Shown here: positions 31,237 through 40,635 of the stretch, in pieces
Numbering within the stretch: position 1 is the first letter of the stretch
How the letters are laid out: every line of letters begins with the position of its first letter
NCBI RefSeq assembly: GCF_009495745.1
Contig: NZ_WIDQ01000001.1
Coordinates: 310,001-374,000, forward strand
DNA from: Niveispirillum sp. SYP-B3756
Lineage (GTDB): Bacteria; Pseudomonadota; Alphaproteobacteria; Azospirillales; Azospirillaceae
DNA: 64,000 bases
Direction of reading: 5' to 3'
Notes under the pieces: generated by a model
Told to the model about the DNA's origin: nothing
The model's database searches: none
The model's input: the letters and a program-made list of their open reading frames with translations, nothing else
Made by a program: the position numbers and the translations under genes

Positions 31237-32403
31237 TTATTCATCAAGATCGCGCCATGCCTTCAGCCGCCGCACCGCCTCGTCCAAGGTTGCCGGCTTC
31301 TTGCAATAGCAAAAGCGGATCAGGTGGCGCGGGGCATCCACCTCGTAAAAGGCGCTGATCGGGATGGCGGCAACCCCCGCTTCCACGGTCAGCCGCTGGC
31401 AGAAATCCGTGTCCAGCGTGTTAAAGCCGCTGGCCCGCAGATCGACGGTGAGGAAATAGGTGCCGGCGGCCGGCAGCACGGTAAAGCCCGCCGCTTGCAG
31501 GCCCGCTGTCAGCCGGTCGCGCCCCGCCTGCATCCCACTGGCCAGCCCCTGGAAATAGGCATCATCCTTGCCCAGCCCCAGCGCCACCGCGTGCTGCAGG
31601 TTGGGCGGGGTGGTGAAGGTCAGGAACTGATGCGCCTTCACCACCGGCGGCAGCAAATCGGCCGGCCCGGTGACATAGCCCACCTTCCAGCCGGTCAGCG
31701 AAAAGCTTTTCCCGGCAGAGCCGATGCGCAAGGTGCGTTCCGCCAAGCCGGGCAGCGCCATCAGCGGCCGATGCCGGGCGCCATCAAACACCAGATGTTC
31801 ATAAACCTCATCGCACAGCGCGATGGCATCATGCGCCTGCACCAGGTCGGCCAGCAGGGCCAGTTCGTCGGCCTGCCAGACCTTGCCAATGGGGTTCTGT
31901 GGATTGTTCAGCAGCACCAGCTTGGTCCGCGGCCCGAAGGCGGCGCGCAGTTCTGCCGGATCGACATCCCAGCCGGGGGCGCGCAGGCTGACAAAGCGCG
32001 GCACGGCCCCGGCCCGGCGGATGATGGGGACATAGCTGTCATAAAGCGGCTGGAACAGCACCACCTCATCCCCCGGCTCCAGCAGGCCGAACAGACAGGC
32101 GGCCAGTGCCTCCGTCGCCCCGCTGGTCACCAGGGTCTGGCGGGCCCAATCCACATCCAGCCCATAGAAACGTTGATTATGTGCCGCCACCGCCTGGCGC
32201 AGCACCGGCAATCCCGGCATGGGCGGATATTGGTTCCAGCCTTCCGCCAGATATGTCGCAGCAGCGGCCACCAGATCGGCCGGACCATTGCCATCGGGGA
32301 AGCCCTGGCCCAGATTGACCGCCTTATGCTGGTCGGCCAGCCGCGACATCACCTCAAAAATCGTGGTGCCATAGCCCGACAGCACCGCATTGCCGCTTTT
32401 CAT
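31237..32403 (-). CDS. Pyridoxal-phosphate aminotransferase, class I/II (methionine/kynurenine type)
   Basis: 388 residues of fold type I. VNLGQGFPDGNGP and the MPGLPVLRQAVAAH block are typical of the YbdL/kynurenine aminotransferase group. LLNNPQNPIGKVW binds the carboxylate, CDEVYEHLVF carries the PLP-pyridine Asp, Lys232 in GSAGKSFSLTGWKVGY forms the Schiff base. It transfers an amino group from Met, Phe or kynurenine-like donors to a 2-oxoacid; donor not certain. Last gene of a five-gene minus-strand run, 14 bases after the methyltransferase. Confidence 0.9.
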   Translation of the reverse strand: MKSGNAVLSGYGTTIFEVMSRLADQHKAVNLGQGFPDGNGPADLVAAAATYLAEGWNQYPPMPGLPVLRQAVAAHNQRFYGLDVDWARQTLVTSGATEALAACLFGLLEPGDEVVLFQPLYDSYVPIIRRAGAVPRFVSLRAPGWDVDPAELRAAFGPRTKLVLLNNPQNPIGKVWQADELALLADLVQAHDAIALCDEVYEHLVFDGARHRPLMALPGLAERTLRIGSAGKSFSLTGWKVGYVTGPADLLPPVVKAHQFLTFTTPPNLQHAVALGLGKDDAYFQGLASGMQAGRDRLTAGLQAAGFTVLPAAGTYFLTVDLRASGFNTLDTDFCQRLTVEAGVAAIPISAFYEVDAPRHLIRFCYCKKPATLDEAVRRLKAWRDLDE

Positions 32404-32417
32404 GCCCGCCCTATCCC

Positions 32418-32990
32418 TTACCCGCCCTGGTTTCCCGCCTTCCATGCCGTGGCATGAAGCGCGAAACATTGATCCTTGACCACCGTGACCGTGGCAAAGC
32501 CAGCCTTGATCAGTGCCTGATGCAGGCTGTCGGGGGTAAAGCCGGTACGGTGCGCCATATAGTGATTTCCGGCAGCCACAGAGGGACGCAGGCCATACAG
32601 CATATCCAGCGGCGCAATGGGCCCGGCTGGAGAAATATAGGCTGGGCTTTCCAACCCGCCATTCAACAGCTGCAGCGCCACCTGTTCCAGGTCCGGGGTG
32701 GCGATATTCACAAATCCACCGGGCTTCAGCACCCGGAAGAACTCTGCCAGCGCCAGCGGCACCTCATGCGGGTAAAGATGTTCAAGATTATGGGAGGAAT
32801 AGACCGCATCCATGGTCTCCCCAGCCACCATTCCCATATCGGTGATGGAGCCGATGATATCGGGCTGTACCACTGGATCAATATCAAGGCGGACTTCCCG
32901 CCAATCACCGCCAAGAGATTGGAAAATGGAAGAGAGTGCGCCGATCTTCGGCCCACACCCCACATGCAACATCGTCTTTACAGCATTCAT
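32418..32990 (-). CDS. SAM-dependent methyltransferase (class I)
   Basis: 190 residues. MLHVGCGPK is motif I for SAM, VRLDIDP motif II, AVYSSHNLEHLYPHEVPLALAEFFRVLKPGGFVNIATPDL the Methyltransf_11 core. Similar small enzymes with this SSHNLEHL motif sit in polysaccharide and protein-glycosylation loci. ATG 32990 lies 7 bases after the stop of the SBP_3 gene. Substrate unknown. Confidence 0.85.
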   Translation of the reverse strand: MNAVKTMLHVGCGPKIGALSSIFQSLGGDWREVRLDIDPVVQPDIIGSITDMGMVAGETMDAVYSSHNLEHLYPHEVPLALAEFFRVLKPGGFVNIATPDLEQVALQLLNGGLESPAYISPAGPIAPLDMLYGLRPSVAAGNHYMAHRTGFTPDSLHQALIKAGFATVTVVKDQCFALHATAWKAGNQGG

Positions 32991-32997
32991 TCCATAA

Positions 32998-33912
32998 TCA
33001 CCGTTCGGGCATCGGTTGTTCATGCAGCCCATAGCGGGCAAGGATGGCAAGAAACCGCCCCTGCGCCCGCGACCGCCGCGTTCCGTCCTCCAGTAACTTG
33101 GCTAGAAACGGGGCGCGGGCATCGCTGCGGGACAGACCAACGAACAAATCAGCATCATCCCGCAATGAGACGACCCGCATCTGATCACCCAAGGCAAGGC
33201 GACGGAGCTGCCAGCGCAGCACATTATAGTCATCCAGTAGCATATCCAGTTCACCGGCCTGAAGCTGGCGCAACCCCTGTACCAGCTGCGAATAGCCAAA
33301 ACCGCTCAGCACCCGCACCCTATCCGGATTGGCATGATGCTGGTCGATGTAACGCTGCACATCGCCGCCATAGGCATAATCCTTGATGACGCCAACGCGG
33401 TAGGGGCCGAAATCATCCGGCTTGGTGTAGGTGAAATCCCTTTCCCGCTGCAAGGCCACCGCATTGGCGGAATTGCCCTGGGCAAGGGCGGGCAGCAACA
33501 GGGCACCTCCCAAATCCGTGGCCGCCCCCGGCACCGCCGTGGCGCTGCCATCATGCAGCATCCGCTTCAGCATGGCGAAATTCACCACGCGATATTCCAC
33601 CTGATAGCCAGCTTCCTGAAAAATCTCCCGCGCCAGTTCCACCATATAGCCCTCGCGCCCATCGATGGCCGGGTCGCAGGCATAGGGGCACCAGGGATCA
33701 GACGCGATGATGATCGGACGCACGGCATCCGCAGGCGCCATATCCTGCGCCGCCACGCGCGCCGGCCCCAAAGACAGGCCCATCAGCAACCCAACCAGCG
33801 CGAACAGGCGGATGCGCAAGGGAAGGCGTATTCTCAAGGCGGAAATACCGTCCGGGCTTTGATCCTTCAACAGTTGAGCATATGCCCAAGTCCGCCCCTG
33901 GGTCAAAGCCAT
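32998..33912 (-). CDS. Periplasmic solute-binding protein, family 3, orphan
   Basis: 304 residues. The signal peptide (LRIRLFALVGLLMGLSLGPARVAA) begins after ~25 extra residues, so the true start may be internal. IIIASDPWCPYACDPAIDGREGYMVELAREIFQEAGYQVEYRVV is the SBP_bac_3 opening with a pair of cysteines. QAGELDMLLDDYNVLRWQL closes the ligand cleft. No permease or ATPase gene is near. The family also serves as sensor domain feeding two-component or chemoreceptor proteins, which fits the chemoreceptor two genes upstream. Confidence 0.82.
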   Translation of the reverse strand: MALTQGRTWAYAQLLKDQSPDGISALRIRLPLRIRLFALVGLLMGLSLGPARVAAQDMAPADAVRPIIIASDPWCPYACDPAIDGREGYMVELAREIFQEAGYQVEYRVVNFAMLKRMLHDGSATAVPGAATDLGGALLLPALAQGNSANAVALQRERDFTYTKPDDFGPYRVGVIKDYAYGGDVQRYIDQHHANPDRVRVLSGFGYSQLVQGLRQLQAGELDMLLDDYNVLRWQLRRLALGDQMRVVSLRDDADLFVGLSRSDARAPFLAKLLEDGTRRSRAQGRFLAILARYGLHEQPMPER

Positions 33913-33924
33913 CCGGTGGCCGGC

Positions 33925-34908
33925 TCAGGACGGGACAGCCGTCTCGTCCCCCACCTTGATCCGTCCGGCCAGAATATCCTCCCGCGCCTTCTTCACCGCC
34001 GCCTCGACATCCGCCGTCCAGAGCGTGCGGTTATAGGGGGTGATGGTGACATCCACCCCACCTTCGCGCAGCCCCAGCCGGGTCAGGCCGGGGCGGAAGC
34101 CGCCGGCTGCACCTGTCTCGAAAATGGTCTTCACCGCCCGGTCCAGCCGCTTGACCATGGAAGTAAGGATATGACCGGGATAGAGATAATCCTGGTTGCT
34201 GTCCACGCCGATGCCCAGCCTTCCGGCCGCACTCATCGCGTCCAGCGCGCCCAGGCCGGAGGCACCGGCTGCCGGAAACACTACATCCACCCCGCTGGCC
34301 AGCAGGTCGCGCGCCGCCTCGCTGCCGGCAAAGGGATCGGCAAAGCCCTTGGGGCTGTCGGACAGCATGGCCACACTCACCCGGGCATCGGGCCGCGTGT
34401 CGCGTACCCCCTGGGTGAAGCCCGCCTGGAAACGGCGGATCACCGGCACCGGCATCCCGCCGATGAAGCCCAGATGCCCGGTCTGGCTGGCCAGTGCGGC
34501 CGCCACCCCGGCCAGATAGGCCCCCTCATTCTCGGCAAACAGGATGGAAGCCACATTGGTGCCTTCCACCACCCCGTCAATGATGGAAAAATGCACCGAC
34601 GGGTGCCGGGGGGCCACGGTGGCGAGATCCTCGGCGAACCGGAAGCCGATCACCACAATATCGCTGCAGCCGGCCTGCACCGCCGCTTCCATGCGCGGCA
34701 CATAATCAGCGGGGCTGGACGGTTCGAACTCCTTCACCGCCGCCCCGCCGCCGGCCTGAAAGGCGGTGACGCCGGCATAGGCCATTTCATTGAAGCTTTT
34801 GTCGAACTTCCCCGCCTCGGTATAGACGACGCACGGCTGAAAAGGGGCCGCCGCTGCCGGTCCGGCCAGCACCAGGGCTATCAGCAGTCCCAGCGTCCAA
34901 CGCCGCAT
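33925..34908 (-). CDS. BMP/PnrA-family periplasmic binding protein, orphan
   Basis: 327 residues. Signal peptide MRRWTLGLLIALVLAGPAAA, then CVVYTEAGKFDKSFNEMAYAG, the typical start of the BMP family (Med/PnrA) of nucleoside-binding lipoproteins; here no lipobox. IVVIGFRFAEDLATVAPRHPSVHFSIIDG and GIGVDSNQDYLYPGHILTSMVK are family signatures. Members bind purine nucleosides or autoinducer-like ligands. No ABC permease or ATPase follows. A frame start at 34947 overlaps the chemoreceptor stop (ATGA); I prefer ATG 34908 because the signal peptide begins there. Confidence 0.87.
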   Translation of the reverse strand: MRRWTLGLLIALVLAGPAAAAPFQPCVVYTEAGKFDKSFNEMAYAGVTAFQAGGGAAVKEFEPSSPADYVPRMEAAVQAGCSDIVVIGFRFAEDLATVAPRHPSVHFSIIDGVVEGTNVASILFAENEGAYLAGVAAALASQTGHLGFIGGMPVPVIRRFQAGFTQGVRDTRPDARVSVAMLSDSPKGFADPFAGSEAARDLLASGVDVVFPAAGASGLGALDAMSAAGRLGIGVDSNQDYLYPGHILTSMVKRLDRAVKTIFETGAAGGFRPGLTRLGLREGGVDVTITPYNRTLWTADVEAAVKKAREDILAGRIKVGDETAVPS

Positions 34909-34943
34909 GACCCCGGTACCCTTTCGCACTTTCGGATATCCCA

Positions 34944-36929
34944 TCATGCCACCTGCTGGCTGGCGCGAACATGTATCAGGAAATCCGCCACGGCCTGATC
35001 CAGGGCCCCCACCATGCCGGAAAGCTGATCGGCGGCATGGCGCACCCGCCCGGCCGACTGGCCGGTGCTGACGGCGGCGCTGCGCACCTCCCCGATGGTG
35101 GAGGTGACATGACCGACACCGACCGCCGCCTCCCCAATGGAGCGGCTGATTTCAGCCGTGGCGGCATTCTGCTGTTCAACGGCGGCGGCGACGGAACCGG
35201 AAACGACAGTCAGTTCCTCAATCGTGCCGCCGACCTGCCGGATGGCACCGGCGACATCGGCCACCACCTTGCGGATGGCACCGATCTCCGCCGCGATATC
35301 GCCGGTCGCCCGCGCCGTCTGGCCGGCCAGGCTTTTCACCTCGCCCGCCACCACGGCAAAGCCCTTGCCGGCATCGCCGGCGCGGGCGGCCTCAATGGTG
35401 GCATTCAGGGCCAGCAGGCTGGTTTGGGCGGCGATATCATCGATGAAGCGGACCACATCACCGATCTTCTCCGCCGCACTGGTCAGCCGCTCCACGATGG
35501 TGGCAGCGCCCACCGCCTCCCCATTGGCCTGCCGGGAAATGCCGATGGCGCGCTGCAGCTGGCCGCTGATCTCCTGGATGGAGAGCGAGAGCTGTTCGGT
35601 GGCGGCGGCCACGGTCTGGGCATTGCTGGTCGCCGCTTCAGAGGATCGGGCCACCGCGTCGGCCTGCTCCGCCGTGGCATCGGCCGCCTGCCCCATGCCC
35701 AGCGACAGGTCATTCATGTCGCCCGCCGCCGCGGCGAAGCGAGAGACGATGGCCCCCACCGATTGTTCAAAGCGGGCGGCCAGCCGTTCGATCTCTGCTT
35801 GCCGCGCCTCTGCCGCCGCGCTCCGTTCCGCCTCCAGCGCGGCATCATGCTCCCGCACCTTCAGGGCATTGGCGCGGAAGGTACGCATGGCGCGGGCCAT
35901 CTCCGTAATCTCATCCCGGCCAGAGGCATCGATGACGACATCCAGATTGCCGCCCGCCAGATCCAGCATCCGGCGCGACAGCCGGGCAATCCGCCCGGCC
36001 ACCCGGAAACCGGCATAATAGACACCCGCCACCACGGCGATCACCAGCGCCAGCAGGCCGAAACCGATCAGCAATTGCCGGGCAAAGCCGATCTGTCCCG
36101 CCAGATCATCAGCCTGAGCGCGCACCTGGGTCTGTACCCCACTGGCAATGTCGGCCACGATGGAACGCACATTGGCGGCATTTTCCCCCGCCAGCCGGAC
36201 AGAGCGGCGCAACTGCTCGTCTGCAGCCAGCAGGCGGCCATAGAGCCCGAACAAGCCATCCCGACCCAGCAGCAGCGGGCGCAGCACCCCGGCCTGATCG
36301 GCCGGCAGCTGCGCCAGCGCATCGGTCGCACGATTGCTCAGCAGGGTAAGGATTTCCGCCGTGCGGGCCCCGGTGGCGGCATCCACCGCCGCACGCAGGG
36401 TGGACAGAGCCGGCCCGGTCTCATAGGCCGCCAGCCTCTCACCCAGGGTCGATAAAACCTGATCCGCCTTTTCCCGCAACTGCCAGCGCCCATCCACCGT
36501 GCCGTTAAGGATTTGCAGCTGGGAGGAGAAGCGGCCGGCAATGGTGTGCAGATCATCCAGCTGCGGCAGGTTGCCCAAGTCACCGGGCGCGGCGCGCAGC
36601 GCCCCGCTGAGGCCTGTTTCCGCCTCGGTCAGGCGCTGCCGCGCCGATTGTGCCTCGGTCGGGTTGCCGGCCACCGCCGCCTGCATCGCCGCCGCCGCCA
36701 GCCCGTCGGCGGCGTGTGACAGCCGGTCCAGCACCTTGAAGCGTGGCAGCGTCTCCTCCACCACCCCGCTCAGGGTCACCTCGACCCGGCCATAGGCCAT
36801 CCAGGTCTGAGCGATAATGGCCAGTACCGCCAGCAGAATGGCCGCAAAGGCCAGACCAAGCCGCGCGCCGATCCCGAAGGAAACCCGGCCGCCGGCAAAA
36901 GCAACAACGCCAAGCCGCGATTGGTTCAT
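34944..36929 (-). CDS. Methyl-accepting chemotaxis protein
   Basis: 661 residues: short cytoplasmic tail, first span ([28 protein letters not shown], ~20-47), a large helical periplasmic domain of ~240 residues, second span ([20 protein letters not shown], ~288-312), HAMP ([20 protein letters not shown]), then the signalling domain with the hairpin tip [37 protein letters not shown] near residue 500. No C-terminal CheR-docking pentapeptide. It senses periplasmic stimuli and controls CheA. It heads a tight run with two periplasmic binding proteins, which could be its ligand receptors. Confidence 0.93.
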   Translation of the reverse strand: MNQSRLGVVAFAGGRVSFGIGARLGLAFAAILLAVLAIIAQTWMAYGRVEVTLSGVVEETLPRFKVLDRLSHAADGLAAAAMQAAVAGNPTEAQSARQRLTEAETGLSGALRAAPGDLGNLPQLDDLHTIAGRFSSQLQILNGTVDGRWQLREKADQVLSTLGERLAAYETGPALSTLRAAVDAATGARTAEILTLLSNRATDALAQLPADQAGVLRPLLLGRDGLFGLYGRLLAADEQLRRSVRLAGENAANVRSIVADIASGVQTQVRAQADDLAGQIGFARQLLIGFGLLALVIAVVAGVYYAGFRVAGRIARLSRRMLDLAGGNLDVVIDASGRDEITEMARAMRTFRANALKVREHDAALEAERSAAAEARQAEIERLAARFEQSVGAIVSRFAAAAGDMNDLSLGMGQAADATAEQADAVARSSEAATSNAQTVAAATEQLSLSIQEISGQLQRAIGISRQANGEAVGAATIVERLTSAAEKIGDVVRFIDDIAAQTSLLALNATIEAARAGDAGKGFAVVAGEVKSLAGQTARATGDIAAEIGAIRKVVADVAGAIRQVGGTIEELTVVSGSVAAAVEQQNAATAEISRSIGEAAVGVGHVTSTIGEVRSAAVSTGQSAGRVRHAADQLSGMVGALDQAVADFLIHVRASQQVA

Positions 36930-37074
36930 TCGCCGCCCCCGCCACCAGTTCCGAAAAAGAAAAGTATGGCGCTGCAATATGCCTTTTTGGGCAGGGGAGA
37001 AAGCACAGCAGCGGCTTGTAAGAATAAATTAATTATTGAATTTTATGTAAATTTTACAAATTTGGCCTTGCGAC

Positions 37075-37115
37075 AAAAAAGGGAGCGGTGTCCGTTTTGG
37101 ACACCGCTCCCTTTT
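37075..37115 (-). terminator. Bidirectional-looking intrinsic terminator after gcvPB
   Basis: GGGAGCGGTGTCC (37081-37093) and GGACACCGCTCCC (37099-37111), with loop GTTTT. Six T follow on the minus strand, four on the plus strand. It lies 29 bases past the gcvPB stop and ends the glycine cleavage unit. The AT-rich stretch next to it (36970-37074) is the probable promoter region of the chemoreceptor gene. Confidence 0.9.
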
Positions 37116-37143
37116 ATCGATACCCTGCACAAGCAGGTAAGGA

Positions 37144-38736
37144 TTACTCCGCTGCCTGCGCCACACCCGCCGGTGCAGAAGCAGGGGTCGCCGGCTTCAC
37201 CCAGCGCAGCACCGGCTTGCGGGCGGCCTGGGTTTCGTCCAGGCGCTTGCGCGGGGTCAGGCGCGGGCTGGCCTGGAAATGGGCCAGATCGCCGGCCTTC
37301 GCCTTTTCCGCCAGATGGCGCATGGTGGCGATGAAACGGTCCAGCGTCTGCTTGCTTTCCGTTTCCGTCGGCTCGATCAGCAAAGCCCCATGCACGACCA
37401 GCGGGAAATACATGGTCATGGGGTGATAGCCCTCGTCGATCATCGCCTTGGCGAAGTCCAGCGGCGTCACGCCGGTGCCCTTCAGGAAGCGATCATCGAA
37501 CAGAGCCTCATGCATACAGGGGCCGTCGAACGATGCCGACATGACATCCTTCAGGTTGGCCAGCAGGTAATTGGCATTCAGCACCGCATCGGATGCCACC
37601 TGCCGCAGCCCATCCGCCCCGTGGGAGAGGATATAGGCCAGCGCGCGCACGAACATGCCCATCTGGCCATGGAAGCCCTTCAGCCGGCCAAAGGGCTTGG
37701 CGCCCTTGGCATCGGCCGCCTGTTCCACCAGATCGAAGCCGTTCTTGCCATGCACCACGAAGGGCAACGGGGCATAAGGCGCCAGGGCGTCGGACAGGAC
37801 CACCGGGCCGGAACCCGGACCGCCACCACCATGCGGGGTGGAGAAGGTCTTGTGCAGGTTGATATGCATGGCATCCACGCCCAGATCGGCGGGGCGGACC
37901 CGGCCGACGATGGCGTTGTAATTGGCGCCGTCGCAATAGAAATAGCCACCCGCCGCGTGAACGGCATCGGCGATTTCCCGGATCTGCGGTTCGAACAGAC
38001 CGCAGGTATTGGGATTGGTCAGCATGATGCAGGCGACATCATCGCCCAGCTTGGCCTTCACGGCCTCCACACTGACGCGGCCATTTTCTTCCGCCGGGAT
38101 CGTATCCACGGTGAAGCCGCAGAAAGCCGCCGTGGCCGGGTTGGTGCCATGGGCCGATTCCGGCACCAGCACGCGGCGGCGATGGCTTTCGCCGCGCGCA
38201 TCCAATGCGGCATGAATCGACATCAGGCCGCACAGCTCGCCATGGGCACCGGCACCCGGCGACATGGCGATGGCGGGCATCCCCGTCAGCGTCTTCAGCC
38301 AATGGGCCAACTGGTCGATCAGTTCCAGCGCCCCCTGCACGGTTTCCACCGGCTGGAGCGGGTGGATGTCGCTGAAGCCCGGCAGCCGCGCCATCTTTTC
38401 ATTCAGGCGCGGGTTATGCTTCATCGTGCACGAGCCCAGCGGATACATGGTCGTGTCGATGGCAAAGTTCTTCTGGGACAGGCGCGTGTAATGGCGCACC
38501 ACGTCCGGCTCGGCCAGCGAGGGCAGGCCGACGCTGGCGCGGGTCTTCACCCCATCCAGACGGGTCTTGGTGGTGACCGGTGCCTCCAGATCCACGCCAA
38601 CTGCGCCGGGATTATCCAGCTCAAAAATCAGCGCTTCTTCCTGCTGCAACGCCTTGTTGCCGGTGAAGGTGACAAGCTCGTCTGCAACGGCAACGGCGTG
38701 GGGGGTGCTGTCGCGACCCTGATTATTCATGGCCAT
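37144..38736 (-). CDS. gcvPB: Glycine dehydrogenase (decarboxylating) subunit 2
   Basis: 530 residues, the C-terminal half of the P-protein encoded separately. Lys296 in INLHKTFSTPHGGGGPGSGP binds pyridoxal phosphate; GSCTMKHNPRLNEK and ESAHGTNPA are family signatures. Together with GcvPA it decarboxylates glycine and passes the aminomethyl group to the lipoyl arm of GcvH. The C-terminal ~40 residues are Ala/Pro-rich and variable. Its ATG overlaps the gcvPA stop (TGATG), so translation is coupled. Confidence 0.96.
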   Translation of the reverse strand: MAMNNQGRDSTPHAVAVADELVTFTGNKALQQEEALIFELDNPGAVGVDLEAPVTTKTRLDGVKTRASVGLPSLAEPDVVRHYTRLSQKNFAIDTTMYPLGSCTMKHNPRLNEKMARLPGFSDIHPLQPVETVQGALELIDQLAHWLKTLTGMPAIAMSPGAGAHGELCGLMSIHAALDARGESHRRRVLVPESAHGTNPATAAFCGFTVDTIPAEENGRVSVEAVKAKLGDDVACIMLTNPNTCGLFEPQIREIADAVHAAGGYFYCDGANYNAIVGRVRPADLGVDAMHINLHKTFSTPHGGGGPGSGPVVLSDALAPYAPLPFVVHGKNGFDLVEQAADAKGAKPFGRLKGFHGQMGMFVRALAYILSHGADGLRQVASDAVLNANYLLANLKDVMSASFDGPCMHEALFDDRFLKGTGVTPLDFAKAMIDEGYHPMTMYFPLVVHGALLIEPTETESKQTLDRFIATMRHLAEKAKAGDLAHFQASPRLTPRKRLDETQAARKPVLRWVKPATPASAPAGVAQAAE

Positions 38737-40082
38737 CAGAGAACCTCCTCCAGGCCGCGCACCAGCGCGTCCATGTCTTCCAGGCTGTTGACCTCGGTGC
38801 TGGCGACCAGCAGCAGGTCTTCCAGACCGTCCATCTCCGGGTAGAAGCGGCTGACCGGCACGCCGGCCAGGATGCCGCGCTCGGCCAGCTTGGACACCAC
38901 CTTGGCCGCCTTCTTGGGCAGCTTCACGGTGAATTCGTTGAAGAACCCGTCATTGACGATCTTCACGCCCTTCACCGCTTCCAGCTTGTCGGCCAGGGTC
39001 ACGGCATTGGCATGGTTGACCCGGGCCAGCTTAGTCAGCCCCTGTTCACCCAGCAGCGACAGGTGAATGGTGAAGGCCAGCGCGCACAGACCGGAATTGG
39101 TGCAGATGTTCGACGTGGCCTTCTCGCGGCGGATATGCTGCTCGCGGGTCGACAGCGTCAGCACGAAGCCGCGCTTGCCATCGGCATCCGCGGTCTGGCC
39201 GCAGAGGCGGCCCGGCATCTGGCGCACATATTTGTCGCGGGTGGCGAACAGGCCGACATAGGGGCCGCCGAAATTCAGCCCATTGCCGATGCTTTGCCCT
39301 TCGCAGACGACGATATCGGCACCCATTTCACCCGGCGGGGTCAACAGGCCCAGCGACACCACCTCCGTCACCACCACGATGACCAAGGCGCCCTTGGCGT
39401 GGGCGGCGTCGCACAAAGCGGTGAAGTCGCGCAGATGGCCGAACAGCGAGGGGGTCTGCACCACAATGCAAGCGGTCTCGCCATCGATCAGGGCCGTCAG
39501 ATCCTCAGCATTCTTCCAGTCCGGGGCCTGGGCGCGGATATCCATGCCCATGACGCCGCAGGTGGTTTCCACCACTTCGCGGTAATGCGGGTGCAGCCCG
39601 CCGGACAGGATAACCTTGTTGCGCTTGTTGATGCGGGCGGCCATCAGCACGGCTTCCGCCGTGCCGGTCGCCCCGTCATACATGGAGGCATTGGCCACCT
39701 CCATGCCGGTCAGCAGCGCCACCTGGGTCTGGAATTCAAACAGGTACTGCAAAGTGCCCTGGGTGACTTCCGGCTGATACGGCGTATAGCTGGTCAGGAA
39801 CTCCCCGCGCAGCAGCGTCTGGTCGACCGAGGCCGGCACATGATGCTTATAGGCACCGCCGCCGATGAAGAACGGCACGGCAGACGCCGTGACGTTCTTG
39901 TCGGCCAGCCGGGACAAATGGCGTTCCACCGCCAACTCGCCCATATGGTTGGACAGGCCGGCGATGGGGCCCTTCAGGCGGGCCTGTTCGGGCACGTCGC
40001 GGAACAGGGCATCCACGCTGTCCACCCCGATGGTGGCCAGCATGGCGCTGCGGTCGGTTTCGGTCAGCGGCAGGTAACGCAT
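38736..40082 (-). CDS. gcvPA: Glycine dehydrogenase (decarboxylating) subunit 1
   Basis: 448 residues, [27 protein letters not shown] at the start and [41 protein letters not shown] as signatures of the N-terminal half of the split P-protein. It forms an alpha2beta2 complex with GcvPB. The start ATG overlaps the gcvH stop (TGATG); a GTG one codon earlier exists. Split P-protein is usual in archaea, firmicutes and some alphaproteobacteria. Confidence 0.95.
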   Translation of the reverse strand: MRYLPLTETDRSAMLATIGVDSVDALFRDVPEQARLKGPIAGLSNHMGELAVERHLSRLADKNVTASAVPFFIGGGAYKHHVPASVDQTLLRGEFLTSYTPYQPEVTQGTLQYLFEFQTQVALLTGMEVANASMYDGATGTAEAVLMAARINKRNKVILSGGLHPHYREVVETTCGVMGMDIRAQAPDWKNAEDLTALIDGETACIVVQTPSLFGHLRDFTALCDAAHAKGALVIVVVTEVVSLGLLTPPGEMGADIVVCEGQSIGNGLNFGGPYVGLFATRDKYVRQMPGRLCGQTADADGKRGFVLTLSTREQHIRREKATSNICTNSGLCALAFTIHLSLLGEQGLTKLARVNHANAVTLADKLEAVKGVKIVNDGFFNEFTVKLPKKAAKVVSKLAERGILAGVPVSRFYPEMDGLEDLLLVASTEVNSLEDMDALVRGLEEVL

Positions 40083-40453
40083 CACAGCCCCGCGATGAAG
40101 GACTTGTAGGCGGCCTCGTCCATCAGCGCCTCAAACTGGGCCATGTCCTTGATCTTCATCTTGAAGAACCAGCCCTCACCCTCCGGGTCGGTGTTCACCA
40201 GCGACGGCTCGTCGGCCACGGCCCCATTGCCTTCCACCACGGTGCCATCGACCGGGGCATAGACCTCCGAGGCGGCCTTCACCGATTCGACCACGGCGGC
40301 ATCCTTGCCCTTGGTCAGCTCGCGGCCGGCTTCCGGCACCTCAACAAACACCACATCGCCCAAAGCCTGCTGGGCATAATCGGTGATGCCGACGGTGGCG
40401 ACATCGCCGTCGAGCTTGATCCACTCATGGTCCTGGGTGAAACGGATGGTCAT
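40082..40453 (-). CDS. gcvH: Glycine cleavage system H protein
   Basis: 123 residues; Lys59 in [13 protein letters not shown] is lipoylated and shuttles the aminomethyl intermediate between P, T and L proteins. [24 protein letters not shown] is the family start. It follows gcvT after a 182-base gap that contains a long inverted repeat, and overlaps gcvPA. Confidence 0.97.
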   Translation of the reverse strand: MTIRFTQDHEWIKLDGDVATVGITDYAQQALGDVVFVEVPEAGRELTKGKDAAVVESVKAASEVYAPVDGTVVEGNGAVADEPSLVNTDPEGEGWFFKMKIKDMAQFEALMDEAAYKSFIAGL

Positions 40454-40528
40454 GGTCAGGTCTTTCGGGTCTTGGGGGGGGGAATGACGTGTCGTTGGTG
40501 AAAAGGGATTGTCGGCTTTGCTCTCTCC

Positions 40529-40615
40529 ACCGTCACCCCGGCGAAGGCCGGGGTCCAGTTTCGTAGAGAAAAGCGCCTCTGGCCCCTGGACCCCGGCCTA
40601 CGCCGGGGTGACGGT
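40529..40615. repeat. Inverted repeat of two hairpin arms between gcvT and gcvH
   Basis: Two 30-base arms (40529-40558 and 40586-40615) are inverted copies with one mismatch, separated by 27 bases. Each arm is itself a small hairpin (CCCCGGC with GCCGGGG). The outer ends read ACCGTCAC and GTGACGGT, like the GTCATTCCCGC palindromes at 55208 and 62513. It lies in the transcribed gap inside the gcv unit. Confidence 0.8.
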
Positions 40616-40635
40616 AGGGTTAGGCGCGGCCCGTC

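Noticed and set aside
40529-40615. CRISPR-like spaced repeat in the gcv region
   Set aside because: Only two inverted units, no direct repeats, no cas genes in the window.
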